Source of the DNA: Streptomyces klenkii
Lineage (GTDB): Bacteria; Actinomycetota; Actinomycetes; Streptomycetales; Streptomycetaceae
Assembly (NCBI RefSeq): GCF_003626645.1
Contig: NZ_RBAM01000005.1
Location: 434,001 to 498,000 of the forward strand
Reading direction: 5' to 3'
Length of the DNA: 64,000 bases
The translations under genes were made by a program, and so were the position numbers. Positions 17,633-25,894 of the stretch are shown here, piece after piece (position 1 is the first letter of the stretch; each line of letters starts with the position of its first letter). Under the pieces are notes generated by a model. The model worked only from the letters and a program-made list of their open reading frames with translations, searched no databases and was not told the DNA's origin.

Positions 17633-18555
17633 GCGAGCTCCGCGACGCGCTGCTGGAGCAGGACCGCGTCCTGCGCGCCGAGCGTGATGCCGAACGTGCC
17701 GCGCAGGACGTGGACGACCTCGTCGGGGGCGAGTTCGGTGCGCAGGAGGCGGCCGTCGGCGTACCGGACGGCGAGGGTGCGGTCGGTGAGCGTGTGGCGG
17801 GCGTGGTCGTCGCCGCGCTGGACGACCACGCGGCCGGTGAAGGGCGACCGGGGGTGGTGGGAGGTCCAGTAGTGGGCGGACTCGAAGTCGTCGGGAGCGT
17901 GGTGCTCCGGGCGGAAGGAGTAGACGTCGAACCAGCCGTCCGGGTGCAGGGAGCGCAGGGCCCACTGCTCGGGGGCGGGTCCGGCGGGCGGTTCGAGTTC
18001 CAGGCGCCAGGTCCAGTCGCCGGTGGTCACGGTGGCGCCCGGGGTGAGCGGTACGGGTTCGAGGGGGCCCTCGTCGCCGAAGCCGGCGTCGCAGAGCCAG
18101 GGGCGGCCGTCCGCCTCGACCACCAGGGTCGTGTGCGAGCGGCGGCGGACGCGGGTGCTGCCGCGGCGGACGCGGGCGAGGTGACGGACCACGGGGAAGC
18201 CGAGGCGTTCGAGGACGGCGGCGAAGAGCAGGTTCTGCTCGAAGCAGTAGCCGCCGCGGCCGGCGTGGACGATCTTCCGCTGGAGCGCGGCGGTGTCGAG
18301 CGGCATGTCCCGGCCGAGCAGCACGTCGAGGTTCTCGAAGCTGACGGCGGCGGTGTGGGCGCGCTGGAGGGTGCGGAGGGTTGCGGCGGTGGGCGGGAGA
18401 GGGTGCCGGCCGGTGAGGCGGATACGGGAGAGGTAGGCGTCGAGGTCGAGGGGGGTGGTGTCCCAGGGGGACGGGGACAAGAACGGGGATCCTGTTGCGG
18501 ATGCGGCTGGTGCGGACGGCCCGGCTGGGCCGTGGACGACGGCGGTGTTCGGCAT
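17629..18555 (-). CDS. Arylamine N-acetyltransferase family protein (RifF-like amide synthase candidate)
   Basis: This 308-residue NAT-fold protein keeps the whole catalytic triad: Cys104 in RGGYCFEQN, His141 in SHTTLVV and Asp156 in LCDAGFGDEG. NATs move an acyl group from CoA to an arylamine; the RifF branch releases polyketides as amides of 3-amino-5-hydroxybenzoate. Since this region also encodes enzymes that make aminobenzoate-type precursors, amide formation on an arylamine is plausible, with detoxification as the alternative. ATG 18555 follows GGAAGGAG at correct spacing; the longer frame upstream is rejected. It is the first gene of the operon with the ligase and hydroxylase. Confidence 0.85.
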   Translation of the reverse strand: MPNTAVVHGPAGPSAPAASATGSPFLSPSPWDTTPLDLDAYLSRIRLTGRHPLPPTAATLRTLQRAHTAAVSFENLDVLLGRDMPLDTAALQRKIVHAGRGGYCFEQNLLFAAVLERLGFPVVRHLARVRRGSTRVRRRSHTTLVVEADGRPWLCDAGFGDEGPLEPVPLTPGATVTTGDWTWRLELEPPAGPAPEQWALRSLHPDGWFDVYSFRPEHHAPDDFESAHYWTSHHPRSPFTGRVVVQRGDDHARHTLTDRTLAVRYADGRLLRTELAPDEVVHVLRGTFGITLGAQDAVLLQQRVAELA

Positions 18556-18921
18556 GGGCCGTACGCTCCTTCCTTTCGCAGGTGGGGGGGCCGCTGCGCG
18601 GTGGGGGGGGCGATGCGCGGTGGCACCGCTCGCACGGCGGCGTACCGATCGGCGAGCGTCTTGCGAGCGCCCCGGCAGGGCCGGCGCTGTCCCACACTGC
18701 GACCGCTCCACGCCCCGTGGCCACGCCCCGCCCGGCAGTCCGTCAGCCCGTCGGGCGCTACGTCAGGTCCGGCCGGGTACCTGACACAACGGCCCGCCGC
18801 CCGGGGCGCGTACGCAAGGAGCGGATCTACCCTCGGACCGTCCGGCAGGGCCGGGGCGCAACCGTTCGCCGCAGCCCCCGCCCCGTACCGGGACCTCCGA
18901 CGGAGAAGCGGGGACCGACAC
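18556..18921. other. Divergent intergenic region (acyltransferase / FMN reductase)
   Basis: The 366 bases between two divergent starts contain two copies of a GCGCGGTGG-centred element separated by G-runs (about 18580-18625). No open frame has protein character. It should hold the promoters of both transcripts; I could not pick convincing -35/-10 pairs. Confidence 0.5.
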
Positions 18922-19569
18922 ATGACCAAGGTGGTATTGATCTCCGGCAGCCTGCGCGCCGCTTCGGTGAACTCCGCGGCGCTCAGGGCCGTCCGCCGCA
19001 TCATCGCGCAGACCCGTCCGGCCTCCTCGGCGGTCTTCCTGCCGATCGGCCGGCTGCCGTTCTACAACGGTGACGTCGACTCCGCGGGGACGACCCCGGC
19101 CGTGGCCGTCGCCCGCGCCCTCGTCGCGGACGCCGACGCCCTGGTGATCAGTACGCCCTGCTACAACGGTGCCGTGCCGGGCGTGCTGAAGAACGCCCTC
19201 GACTGGCTCTCCCGCCCGGAGGGGGCGAGCCCGCTCGCCGGGCGGATCGCCGCCGTCCTGAGCGCCTCGCCGGGCGGCCGCGGCGGGATCGACGCCCAGC
19301 CGGCGCTGCTGGACCTGCTGGACAGCTGCGAGGCGATCACCGTCGAGCACCCGCCCGTGGCCATTCGCGGGGCGCACCAACGGCTGGACGGGGCCGGTGA
19401 GATGACCGATCCGGAGGCGGTCGCGGCGCTGCGGGAGCTGGTGGACGCCACGTTCGAGGCGGTGGCCATCGTCGCGGAGCAGCGGCGGTCGGTGCTCCGG
19501 TCGGCTCAGCCGGTGGCGGCGGCCGACGGGCCCTGGTCGAGGGCCAGGGTCACCCTGTCCAGGAGCTGA
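18922..19569 (+). CDS. NADPH-dependent FMN reductase (flavodoxin-like fold)
   Basis: The 215-residue protein begins with the flavodoxin-like phosphate loop ISGSLRAASVNSAALRA and contains TPCYNGAVPGVLKNALDWLSRP, the hallmark of SsuE/ArsH-like NADPH:FMN reductases. It could supply reduced flavin to a two-component oxygenase or reduce a quinone or nitro/azo-type intermediate. The last 40 residues or so are outside the domain. Its 3' end overlaps the convergent transaldolase-like gene by 64 bases, which is unusual and hints at a recent rearrangement or an extended C-terminus. Confidence 0.8.
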   Translation: MTKVVLISGSLRAASVNSAALRAVRRIIAQTRPASSAVFLPIGRLPFYNGDVDSAGTTPAVAVARALVADADALVISTPCYNGAVPGVLKNALDWLSRPEGASPLAGRIAAVLSASPGGRGGIDAQPALLDLLDSCEAITVEHPPVAIRGAHQRLDGAGEMTDPEAVAALRELVDATFEAVAIVAEQRRSVLRSAQPVAAADGPWSRARVTLSRS

Positions 19570-21236
19570 TGCCAGGCGTCGTTGAGCTCCTTGAGCGCCT
19601 CGGACTCCAGGCGGAGGGCCAGTTCGCCGTGGTCGATGCCGAACCATTGCAGGTGCCCGAGCAGGCGCCGTGCGGCGGTGTACGTGCCGGCACCGGCCGA
19701 AGCTTTCGCAACGGCTTCCGAGGCGTCCGCGGCTTCCAGTGCCTCCAGCGTCTCCTCCGTCACCGCCGTGACCGTGCCCCGGGTCAGCAGCGGCGCCGCG
19801 TACCGCGTGGGCAGCAGCCCGGAGGCTCCGGCGTCCGGAACGGCGGTCGCGGTCCACAGCAACCGCTGGGGGCGGGCGCCGCGGGCCGCCAGGGCGTGCC
19901 ACCGCGGCTCGTCGAGCATCCGCTCGTACTGCTCGTGTACGTGCCGGGCCGCCGCGACGGCGACGGCGCCCCGCACGGCCCGGGCCTCCAGGGTGCCCTC
20001 GCGGTCGAGGAGGGCGTCGACGGCGGTGTCGATGCGGCTGACGGGGAACGAGGCGACCGACGCGAGGGAGGCGAGGTGCCGGCCCGCGGCGCGGGCCCGC
20101 TCCAGGCCTTCCGCGTAGGCGTCCGCGGCTTGGCGGTGGCGCGCCGCGGACAGGACGAGCGTCGCGTTGACGTTGATGCCCTCGGCGAGGCACGCGCTGA
20201 GTGCCGTGAGGCCGGCCGCCGTGGCCGGGATGCCGAGCATGGCGTTGCGGCGGTCGACGGCCCGCCACAGCGCGCGGGCCTCGGCGAGGGTCGCCTCGGC
20301 GTCGTGGGCGAGCCGCGGGTCGAGGGTTACGGAGACGAGCCCGTCGACGCCCGCGGTTGCCTCGTGCACGGGGCGCAGGATGTCGCAGGCCCAGCGGATG
20401 TCGTGGACCGCGAGGGCCTTCAGGGCCCGTTCGGCGGGGACGCCGCGCTCGGCGAGGTCGCCGAGCTGCCCGGTGTAGTAGGGGCCGCCGCCGGTCAACG
20501 ACCGGGCGAGGAAGGCCGGGTCGGAGGTGACTCCGGCGATGCGGCCCTGCCGGGCCAGGGCGGCGAGCCTGCCGCCGGCGAGGCGCTGCCGGCTGAGCCC
20601 GTCGAGCCAGACGGAGATCCCGGCCGCGCCCCAGCGGCGGGAACCGGCGCCGGCTTCCGCCGGGCCGTGCCCCGGTCCGCCGGCCGCGCCCGGGGCGGGC
20701 GCCCGCCCGGTGGGCCCTGTGGGCCCCATGCGCCCGGCCGGAACCGAGGGCCCGGCGGGCCCGGTGAGCCCGGCCCCGGCGCCGCGGCCCCGCCGGTTGC
20801 CGGCACCTGCGGGCTCCCCCCGTACAGCAGCACCGTCCACGCCCGGACCAGACCCCCGCATGGCCGGCCCCGTTGGCCCTGCGGAAGCTGAGGAATCTGC
20901 GGGCCCCGTAAGCCCGGCTCCGACGCCGCAGCCCCGCCGACTGCCGGCGCCTGCGGGCTCCGCCCGCACAGCCGCGGGGTCCGGGGCCGTGGGCCCGGTG
21001 CCCGTCCCCCAGCCGTACCGGTCACCGGCCGGAGCCGGGCCCTGTGTCTGCCCCGCCGGCTTGAGCCCGGCCGGCCTCGTGGGCCCGGCTCCCGCTCCCC
21101 CACCGCGTCGGCCGTCGTCGGCCGCACTCGGATTGCGCGCCTGCCCCGTAGAGCCCGCCGGCCGGGTCCCTCCTACGGAGCCGCGCTCCACCTCTCCGCC
21201 CTGCCGGCCCGCAGGGCCTCCGGGGCCGCCGTTCAC
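19506..21236 (-). CDS. Transaldolase homologue lacking the Schiff-base lysine, with Gly/Pro-rich N-terminal extension
   Basis: The C-terminal 370 residues or so are clearly a transaldolase (ISVWLDGLSRQRL, GVTSDPAFLARSL, INVNATLVLS, RPQRLLWT). In the strand where active enzymes read NLxxKIPAT this protein has NAMLGIPAT: the codon is GGC, so the lysine that forms the Schiff base with sugar substrates is glycine. The conserved Glu of VS(I/L)E is also changed (VSVTLD). Catalysis by the usual route is therefore unlikely. GTG 21236 overlaps the stop of the upstream stub (GTGA) and is in frame, giving 576 residues whose first 190-200 are Gly/Pro/Ala-rich and contain a tandem duplication (PAGAG..RRG..GAGLTGPA). 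Internal ATGs at 20861 and 20729 are alternative starts. It is last in the phzC-D-E-like operon and may be regulatory or a decaying copy. Confidence 0.75.
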   Translation of the reverse strand: MNGGPGGPAGRQGGEVERGSVGGTRPAGSTGQARNPSAADDGRRGGGAGAGPTRPAGLKPAGQTQGPAPAGDRYGWGTGTGPTAPDPAAVRAEPAGAGSRRGCGVGAGLTGPADSSASAGPTGPAMRGSGPGVDGAAVRGEPAGAGNRRGRGAGAGLTGPAGPSVPAGRMGPTGPTGRAPAPGAAGGPGHGPAEAGAGSRRWGAAGISVWLDGLSRQRLAGGRLAALARQGRIAGVTSDPAFLARSLTGGGPYYTGQLGDLAERGVPAERALKALAVHDIRWACDILRPVHEATAGVDGLVSVTLDPRLAHDAEATLAEARALWRAVDRRNAMLGIPATAAGLTALSACLAEGINVNATLVLSAARHRQAADAYAEGLERARAAGRHLASLASVASFPVSRIDTAVDALLDREGTLEARAVRGAVAVAAARHVHEQYERMLDEPRWHALAARGARPQRLLWTATAVPDAGASGLLPTRYAAPLLTRGTVTAVTEETLEALEAADASEAVAKASAGAGTYTAARRLLGHLQWFGIDHGELALRLESEALKELNDAWHQLLDRVTLALDQGPSAAATG

Positions 21237-21724
21237 CGCGGCCACCGTTGCCCCGCGCGGGGCTCCCCCGCCCCGCGGGCCAGCGTGGCGCGGGCCGTGG
21301 CCGCTACCCGTTCCGGGGTGAGGCCGGCGTGGTCGAGCAGGCCTCGGTCGTGTTCGGCGGCGGCGCCCAGGAGCTCGTACCGGCCCACCTCCGCGCCCGC
21401 GCCCACGGAGACGGTGGCGGGCGCGCCGGGCGGCAGGACCGTGTCGCGGTAGGCGCGGCTCTGCTGCCGGAACCACGCCGCGCACGGCATCGACACCACG
21501 CGGGTGGCGATGCCCTCGCGTTGCAGGATGCGGCGGGCGTCCAGGGCCGCCGGCACCTCGCCTCCGGACGCGACGAGGACGACGTCGGGGGCCGCCGCGC
21601 CCGGGTCGGCGTCCAGGGCCTCGGCGAGGATGTAGCCGCCGCGCGCGGGGCCGTCGCTTCCCGGAGCACGAGGAGCGGTAGGCGCCTCGGGCATCCGTAA
21701 GGAGTTCACGCGTAAGGAGTTCAT
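21233..21724 (-). CDS. Transketolase C-terminal-domain stub
   Basis: The 163 residues correspond only to the transketolase C-terminal domain: RGGYILAEA, VVLVASGGEVPAALDARRIL, VVSMPCAAWFRQQSRAYRDTVLPP and SVGAGAEVG. The thiamine-diphosphate domains are absent from the window. The segment after SVGAGAEVG is also shortened: the usual SLEHFGASA region is missing. It cannot act alone as a transketolase. It is coupled at both ends: ATG 21724 overlaps the phzE-like stop (ATGA) and its stop overlaps the next GTG. The N-terminus [11 protein letters not shown] stems from a 15-base direct repeat that creates two TTA codons; a start at the third Met (near 21694) would avoid both. Preserved coupling argues against pure junk, but the function is unknown. 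Confidence 0.7.
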   Translation of the reverse strand: MNSLRVNSLRMPEAPTAPRAPGSDGPARGGYILAEALDADPGAAAPDVVLVASGGEVPAALDARRILQREGIATRVVSMPCAAWFRQQSRAYRDTVLPPGAPATVSVGAGAEVGRYELLGAAAEHDRGLLDHAGLTPERVAATARATLARGAGEPRAGQRWPR

Positions 21725-23616
21725 GCGACAGGCACCTCCGGAGCGAGCGCGGCGAGCAGCGTCCCCACGATGCGCGGCCCCCCTTGCGTGAGGACCGACT
21801 CCGCGTGGAACTGCATGGAGGCGAAGTGCGGCCCGCGCAGGGCGTGCACCTCACCCGTGTGCGGGTCACGGCTCACATCCACCGTGCCGACCCCGTCGAC
21901 GTCCACGCTGTCGCGGTCGCTGCGGGCGGCGAAGGTGTTGTAGAAGCCGACGCGTTCCCGCGCCCCGAACAGGTCGATCTCGCGCTGGACGCCCTGGTTG
22001 GGGACGTCCCGCCGGACGAGTTCGAGGCCGAGGGCCAGGGACAGCACCTGGTGGCTGAGGCACACGGCCAGGAACGGCCGCCGCTCGTCCAGGAGCGCGC
22101 GGACGGCCCCCCGCAGGTGGGCGATCTTGGGGTGGCGGCCGTCGCGCGGGTCGCCGGGGCCGGGCCCCATGACGACGAGGTCGTGCCCGTCGAAGGCGTA
22201 CGGCTCGTCGAAGCGGCGGACGGTCACCGTGAGCCCCATGGCGCGCAGCTGGTGGCCGATCATCGACGTGAAGGTGTCCTCGGCGTCCACGACCAGGACG
22301 CGCCGCCCGGCCAGCCCGGGTGCCGCGTGCACCCGTTCCGCCTCCTGGGCGAGCCAGAAGCCGGCGATGGTGTCGTTGCGCTGTTCCAGGGCGGCCCGCA
22401 CCCGCGGGTGGCCGCCGAACCGGGCCGCCCCGCCGGACTCCAGCGCGGAGATCAGCCCGGCCGCCTTGGCGCGGGTCTCTGCCACCTCGGAGGCGGGGTC
22501 GGAGTGGCGCACGAGCGTCGCGCCCACCCCGATGCGCACCTGCCCCGTGCGGTCGATGTCGGCCGTGCGGATGAGGATGGACGAGTCCAGGGTGCGCTCG
22601 CCGCGGGCGTCGCGGCCGATGAGGGCGAGGACGCCGCTGTAGTAGCCGCGGCCCTGGGGCTCGTACCGGTCGATGACCCGGCACGCGCTCTCCAGCGGGC
22701 TGCCGGTGACCGTCGGCGCGAACATCGTCTCGCGCAGGATCTCGCGCGGGTCGCGGTCGGTCGTGCCCTCGATGAAGTACTCGGTGTGGGCGAGGCGCGC
22801 CATCTCCTTCAAGTACGGGCCGACCACGCGGCCGCCGCCCGCGCAGATGCGGGCCATCATTTTCAGCTCCTCGTCGACGACCATGTACAGCTCGTCGGCC
22901 TCCTTGCGGTCGGCGAGGAAGTCCATGACCTCGGGCAGGCTCGGGCCCGCGGCGGGGTAGCGGTACGTGCCGCTGATGGGGTTCATCACGGCCGTGCCGC
23001 CGCGGACGCTGATGTGCCGTTCCGGCGTGGCTCCGACGAACGTGCGCTCGCCCGTGTGCACGGCGAAGGTCCAGTACGCGCCGGACTCGCGCTCCAGGAG
23101 CCGGCGGAAGAACGTGAGGGCGTGGCCGGGCGTGTAGTCGTCGATCCCGGCGAGGAACGAGCGCTTGATGACGAAGTTCGCGCCCTCGCCTTCCCCGATC
23201 TCGTCGGCGATCACGCGGCGGACGGTCTCCGCGTACGTGGCGTCGTCCATGTCGAAGTGCCCGCCGGACAGGGCGATCGGCGTCTCGGGGATACGGGCCA
23301 GGACCTCGGCGAGCGGCAGGACCGCCTGGTGGGTGACGGTCATGGCGAGGAGCGGCGCACCGTCGTCCGCGCCGCGGAAGCCGCGTTCGGCGATCTGGCG
23401 GTACGGGATGATCGCCAGGACGTCGGCGGGGGCGGGGGCGCCGTCCCGTGCGTCGGCCAGGGGGATCGCTCCCAGGGTTTCCGGCGTGGTGATCTCACCG
23501 AGGAGCAGCTCCACGGCCCCCGGGCCCGTGGTCTCCGGGCGGTGGAGCAGCGCGAAGGGCGGTGGGTTGGGAGCCAGTATCCGGGCCAGCAGACCGCCGG
23601 CGAACACCTCGCTCAT
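21721..23616 (-). CDS. phzE: 2-Amino-2-desoxyisochorismate (ADIC) synthase, PhzE-like
   Basis: This 631-residue fusion has the chorismate-binding domain first ([47 protein letters not shown]) and a class I glutamine amidotransferase after it (VMGPGPGDP, nucleophile Cys in AVCLSHQVL, His in [11 protein letters not shown]). That order and these motifs are those of PhzE, which converts chorismate and glutamine to ADIC, rather than of a TrpE-type enzyme. The gene sits between PhzD- and PhzC-like genes in one operon, with ATGA overlaps on both sides. The expected flow is DAHP, chorismate, ADIC, then hydrolysis by PhzD. Family confidence is high. Confidence 0.9.
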   Translation of the reverse strand: MSEVFAGGLLARILAPNPPPFALLHRPETTGPGAVELLLGEITTPETLGAIPLADARDGAPAPADVLAIIPYRQIAERGFRGADDGAPLLAMTVTHQAVLPLAEVLARIPETPIALSGGHFDMDDATYAETVRRVIADEIGEGEGANFVIKRSFLAGIDDYTPGHALTFFRRLLERESGAYWTFAVHTGERTFVGATPERHISVRGGTAVMNPISGTYRYPAAGPSLPEVMDFLADRKEADELYMVVDEELKMMARICAGGGRVVGPYLKEMARLAHTEYFIEGTTDRDPREILRETMFAPTVTGSPLESACRVIDRYEPQGRGYYSGVLALIGRDARGERTLDSSILIRTADIDRTGQVRIGVGATLVRHSDPASEVAETRAKAAGLISALESGGAARFGGHPRVRAALEQRNDTIAGFWLAQEAERVHAAPGLAGRRVLVVDAEDTFTSMIGHQLRAMGLTVTVRRFDEPYAFDGHDLVVMGPGPGDPRDGRHPKIAHLRGAVRALLDERRPFLAVCLSHQVLSLALGLELVRRDVPNQGVQREIDLFGARERVGFYNTFAARSDRDSVDVDGVGTVDVSRDPHTGEVHALRGPHFASMQFHAESVLTQGGPRIVGTLLAALAPEVPVA

Positions 23617-24308
23617 ACCGCCGCCCCCTCAACCGTCAGCGTCTCCGCCCCGCGGCCCGGCCGCGTGCCCTGCAAGCGGCCCAGCATGTCCTTCGTCGTC
23701 GTCACGACCGCGCACCGCGCCGCCGCGTACTCCAGCGCCAGCCGGTGGTACGCGGGCGAGAAGTCGGCCACGGCGTCCGCGACCAGGAACGGGCGGATGT
23801 CGTTCGTGAACGCGTCCACGGCGCTCATCAGCACGCCCACGTGCGCGTACACCCCGCAGACGATCAGCTGGTCGCGGCCGTTCGCCCGCATCCGCCCCAG
23901 CAGGTCCGAGCGGAAGAAGGCGCTGTAGCGCCACTTGGTGAAGACCCAGTCCCCGGGAGCCGGGGCGAGCGGCTCGACGACGCGCCGGTCGGCGGGGTCC
24001 ACCCGCATGCCCGGGCCCCAGAAGTCCTTGAGCAGGCCGCGCTGTTCGTCGCTCATGCCGCCCGGCTGGGCCGTGTAGGCCACGGGGATGCCGAGCGCCG
24101 CCGCGGTCTCCCGCAGCAGCGCCGCGTTCGCGACGAGCTCGTCGCGCAGGCCCTGCGGCAAGGGTCCGAGGAAGTAGCGCTGCATGTCGTGGACCAGCAG
24201 GACGGCGCGGGCCGGGTCCGCGGCCCAGCCGGCCGTGTTCTCCGGCAGGTCGCCCGCCGTGGGCATCGGGTACGGCTCTATGCGGGGAATTCCAGCGGTG
24301 CGTGTCAT
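23613..24308 (-). CDS. phzD: PhzD-like isochorismatase (ADIC hydrolase)
   Basis: The 231-residue protein matches PhzD along its length: [15 protein letters not shown], the catalytic Asp41 in [11 protein letters not shown], the Lys in [13 protein letters not shown] and [10 protein letters not shown]. PhzD removes pyruvate from ADIC to give trans-2,3-dihydro-3-hydroxyanthranilate (DHHA). It overlaps the ADIC synthase gene by ATGA and starts six bases after the DAHP synthase stop, so all three should be made together. No PhzF, PhzA/B or PhzG homologue appears in the window, so DHHA probably does not go to phenazine here. Confidence 0.92.
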   Translation of the reverse strand: MTRTAGIPRIEPYPMPTAGDLPENTAGWAADPARAVLLVHDMQRYFLGPLPQGLRDELVANAALLRETAAALGIPVAYTAQPGGMSDEQRGLLKDFWGPGMRVDPADRRVVEPLAPAPGDWVFTKWRYSAFFRSDLLGRMRANGRDQLIVCGVYAHVGVLMSAVDAFTNDIRPFLVADAVADFSPAYHRLALEYAAARCAVVTTTKDMLGRLQGTRPGRGAETLTVEGAAV

Positions 24309-24314
24309 GACAGG

Positions 24315-25493
24315 TCAGCCCTCCCAGGCCGAGACGACGGCGATCGCCTGCTGCGGATTGAGGCGCGGGTCGCAGAAGCTCGTGTACTTGTCGCCCACGT
24401 GAGCCAGCCCCGCCTCGTTGCGGACACACTCGGTCACGTTCTCCGGCGTGGTCTCCAGGTGCAGGCCGCCCGCGATGCCGCCGGCCGTCCTGACCGAGCA
24501 CTGGAAGCCGTGGACCTCGCGGATCACGGTGTCCAGCAACCGCGTCTTCAGCCCGTCCGGCGCCGTGACCGTGTTGCCGTGCATCGGGTCGCTGAGCCAG
24601 ATCACGGGGTGCCCGGCCTCGCGCACCGCCGCCACCAGCGGGGGCAGCTTCTGCGACACCACGTCCGCGCCCATGCGCGCTATCAGCGTGAGCCGACCGT
24701 GCTCCCGGCCCGGGTCCAGGAGCTCGCACAGGGCGAGGAGTTCGTCCCTGGTCGTCTTCGGGCCGACCTTGCACGCCACCGGGTTCGCCACGGCCGCGAG
24801 CAACGCCACGTGCGCGCCGTCCGCGTGCCGCGTGCGCTCCCCGATCCACGGCCAGTGCGTCGACGTGAGCAGCGGGCGGCCGTCCTCGCCGGCGCGCACC
24901 ATGGGCAGTTCGTAGTCCAGCAGGAGCGCCTCGTGGCTCGTCCACACGGGCGGGCAGACGCCCGACCTGCGGGACGGGTCCAGCCAGCCGAGGTGCGTCA
25001 TCGCCTCCCCCGCCGCGAGATAGCCCGACAGCATCCGCTGCGGGTCCGGGCGGCGGCGCTCCGGGTGCGGCTCCGGATTGTTGACCATGTGGCCGCGGTA
25101 GACCGGCAGTTCGAGGCCCTCCGCGACGCACTCGGTCGCGCTGGAACGCGGCTTCGCGAACTGGCCCGCCATGCGGCCCGCCCGGATCACGGGCTTGTGC
25201 GCCACCATCTTCATCACGCCGGCCAGCACGTCCAGCAGGCCGGCCTTGCGGGCCACGTAGCCCGAAGTGCACTCCGCGGGATCCTCCGCGCAGTCGCCCG
25301 CCTGGACCACCTGGGCCGCGCCGCGCGCCACCTCGGCGAGGTGGTGGCGCAGCGTCCTCACGTCGTCGGCGCGGACGAGCGCCGGGCGGCGGGCGAGCTC
25401 TTCGCGGACCCGGCGCACCTGGGGGACGTCGCCCCAGTCCGGCTGCTGGAGGGCGGGCTTGTGCTGGACGTCGTCGAGCAGAGCGTCGGTCAT
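24315..25493 (-). CDS. phzC: Class II DAHP synthase, PhzC-like
   Basis: The 392-residue protein is a plant/actinobacterial class II 3-deoxy-D-arabino-heptulosonate 7-phosphate synthase. Visible motifs include QAGDCAEDP, RAGRMAGQFAKPRS, THWPWIGERTR, VACKVGPKTT, LIARMGAD, LSDPMHGNT and the metal-site region HLETTPENVTEC. It joins phosphoenolpyruvate and erythrose 4-phosphate, the first step to chorismate. A dedicated pathway copy at the head of an operon usually escapes normal feedback and boosts precursor supply. The start at 25493 follows GGAG. It reads away from the G-rich divergent region. Confidence 0.92.
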   Translation of the reverse strand: MTDALLDDVQHKPALQQPDWGDVPQVRRVREELARRPALVRADDVRTLRHHLAEVARGAAQVVQAGDCAEDPAECTSGYVARKAGLLDVLAGVMKMVAHKPVIRAGRMAGQFAKPRSSATECVAEGLELPVYRGHMVNNPEPHPERRRPDPQRMLSGYLAAGEAMTHLGWLDPSRRSGVCPPVWTSHEALLLDYELPMVRAGEDGRPLLTSTHWPWIGERTRHADGAHVALLAAVANPVACKVGPKTTRDELLALCELLDPGREHGRLTLIARMGADVVSQKLPPLVAAVREAGHPVIWLSDPMHGNTVTAPDGLKTRLLDTVIREVHGFQCSVRTAGGIAGGLHLETTPENVTECVRNEAGLAHVGDKYTSFCDPRLNPQQAIAVVSAWEG

Positions 25494-25894
25494 GGTTTCT
25501 CCAAAAACGCTTAAGTGACTGCTCTTGGGAACAAAGCAAGCAAGGTGGTGCCGGGGATTTCCAGGGAGCGGCTCCCTTTCGGCCTGGGGACGGGGGCGGG
25601 GGTCGGGATGGGGATGTGGATGGGGATGTGGGCGGGTGGGGATCGGTGTGGGGGTGGGTGCGCGCTCTCTCCTTGCGCGGACTCGATCGTCCGGGGTTCT
25701 CCCGCTTTCGCCAACGCCCCCTCCGCCACTCCGTCAGATGAGCCGCGACTTCATCAAGTGGCTGTCAAGTCCCCGTTCTTGCCAAGTTGACGGAGTACGT
25801 ACGGGCTGTTCTGCCGTACCCCCGTTCCGATTTACTGTCGTCCCCTCTGCCCTAAGCGTTTCCGCGGACCATCCGGAGAGGGGGCGACCCCGTC
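25494..25894. promoter_or_regulatory. Divergent control region with dense G-runs
   Basis: The 401 bases separate the phzC-like operon from the second transaldolase and show no gene. From 25586 to about 25659 the + strand has at least ten runs of three or more G separated by one to five bases, a strong G-quadruplex candidate. AT-richer stretches near 25495-25545 and 25760-25840 are the likely promoter zones for the two directions. Confidence 0.55.

Noticed and set aside
21233..21724. Complete transketolase gene
   Set aside because: Only the C-terminal domain is present and no thiamine-diphosphate motif occurs on either strand nearby.
21721..25493. Phenazine biosynthesis cluster
   Set aside because: PhzC, D and E types are present but PhzF, PhzA/B and PhzG are not, so phenazine is not supported.
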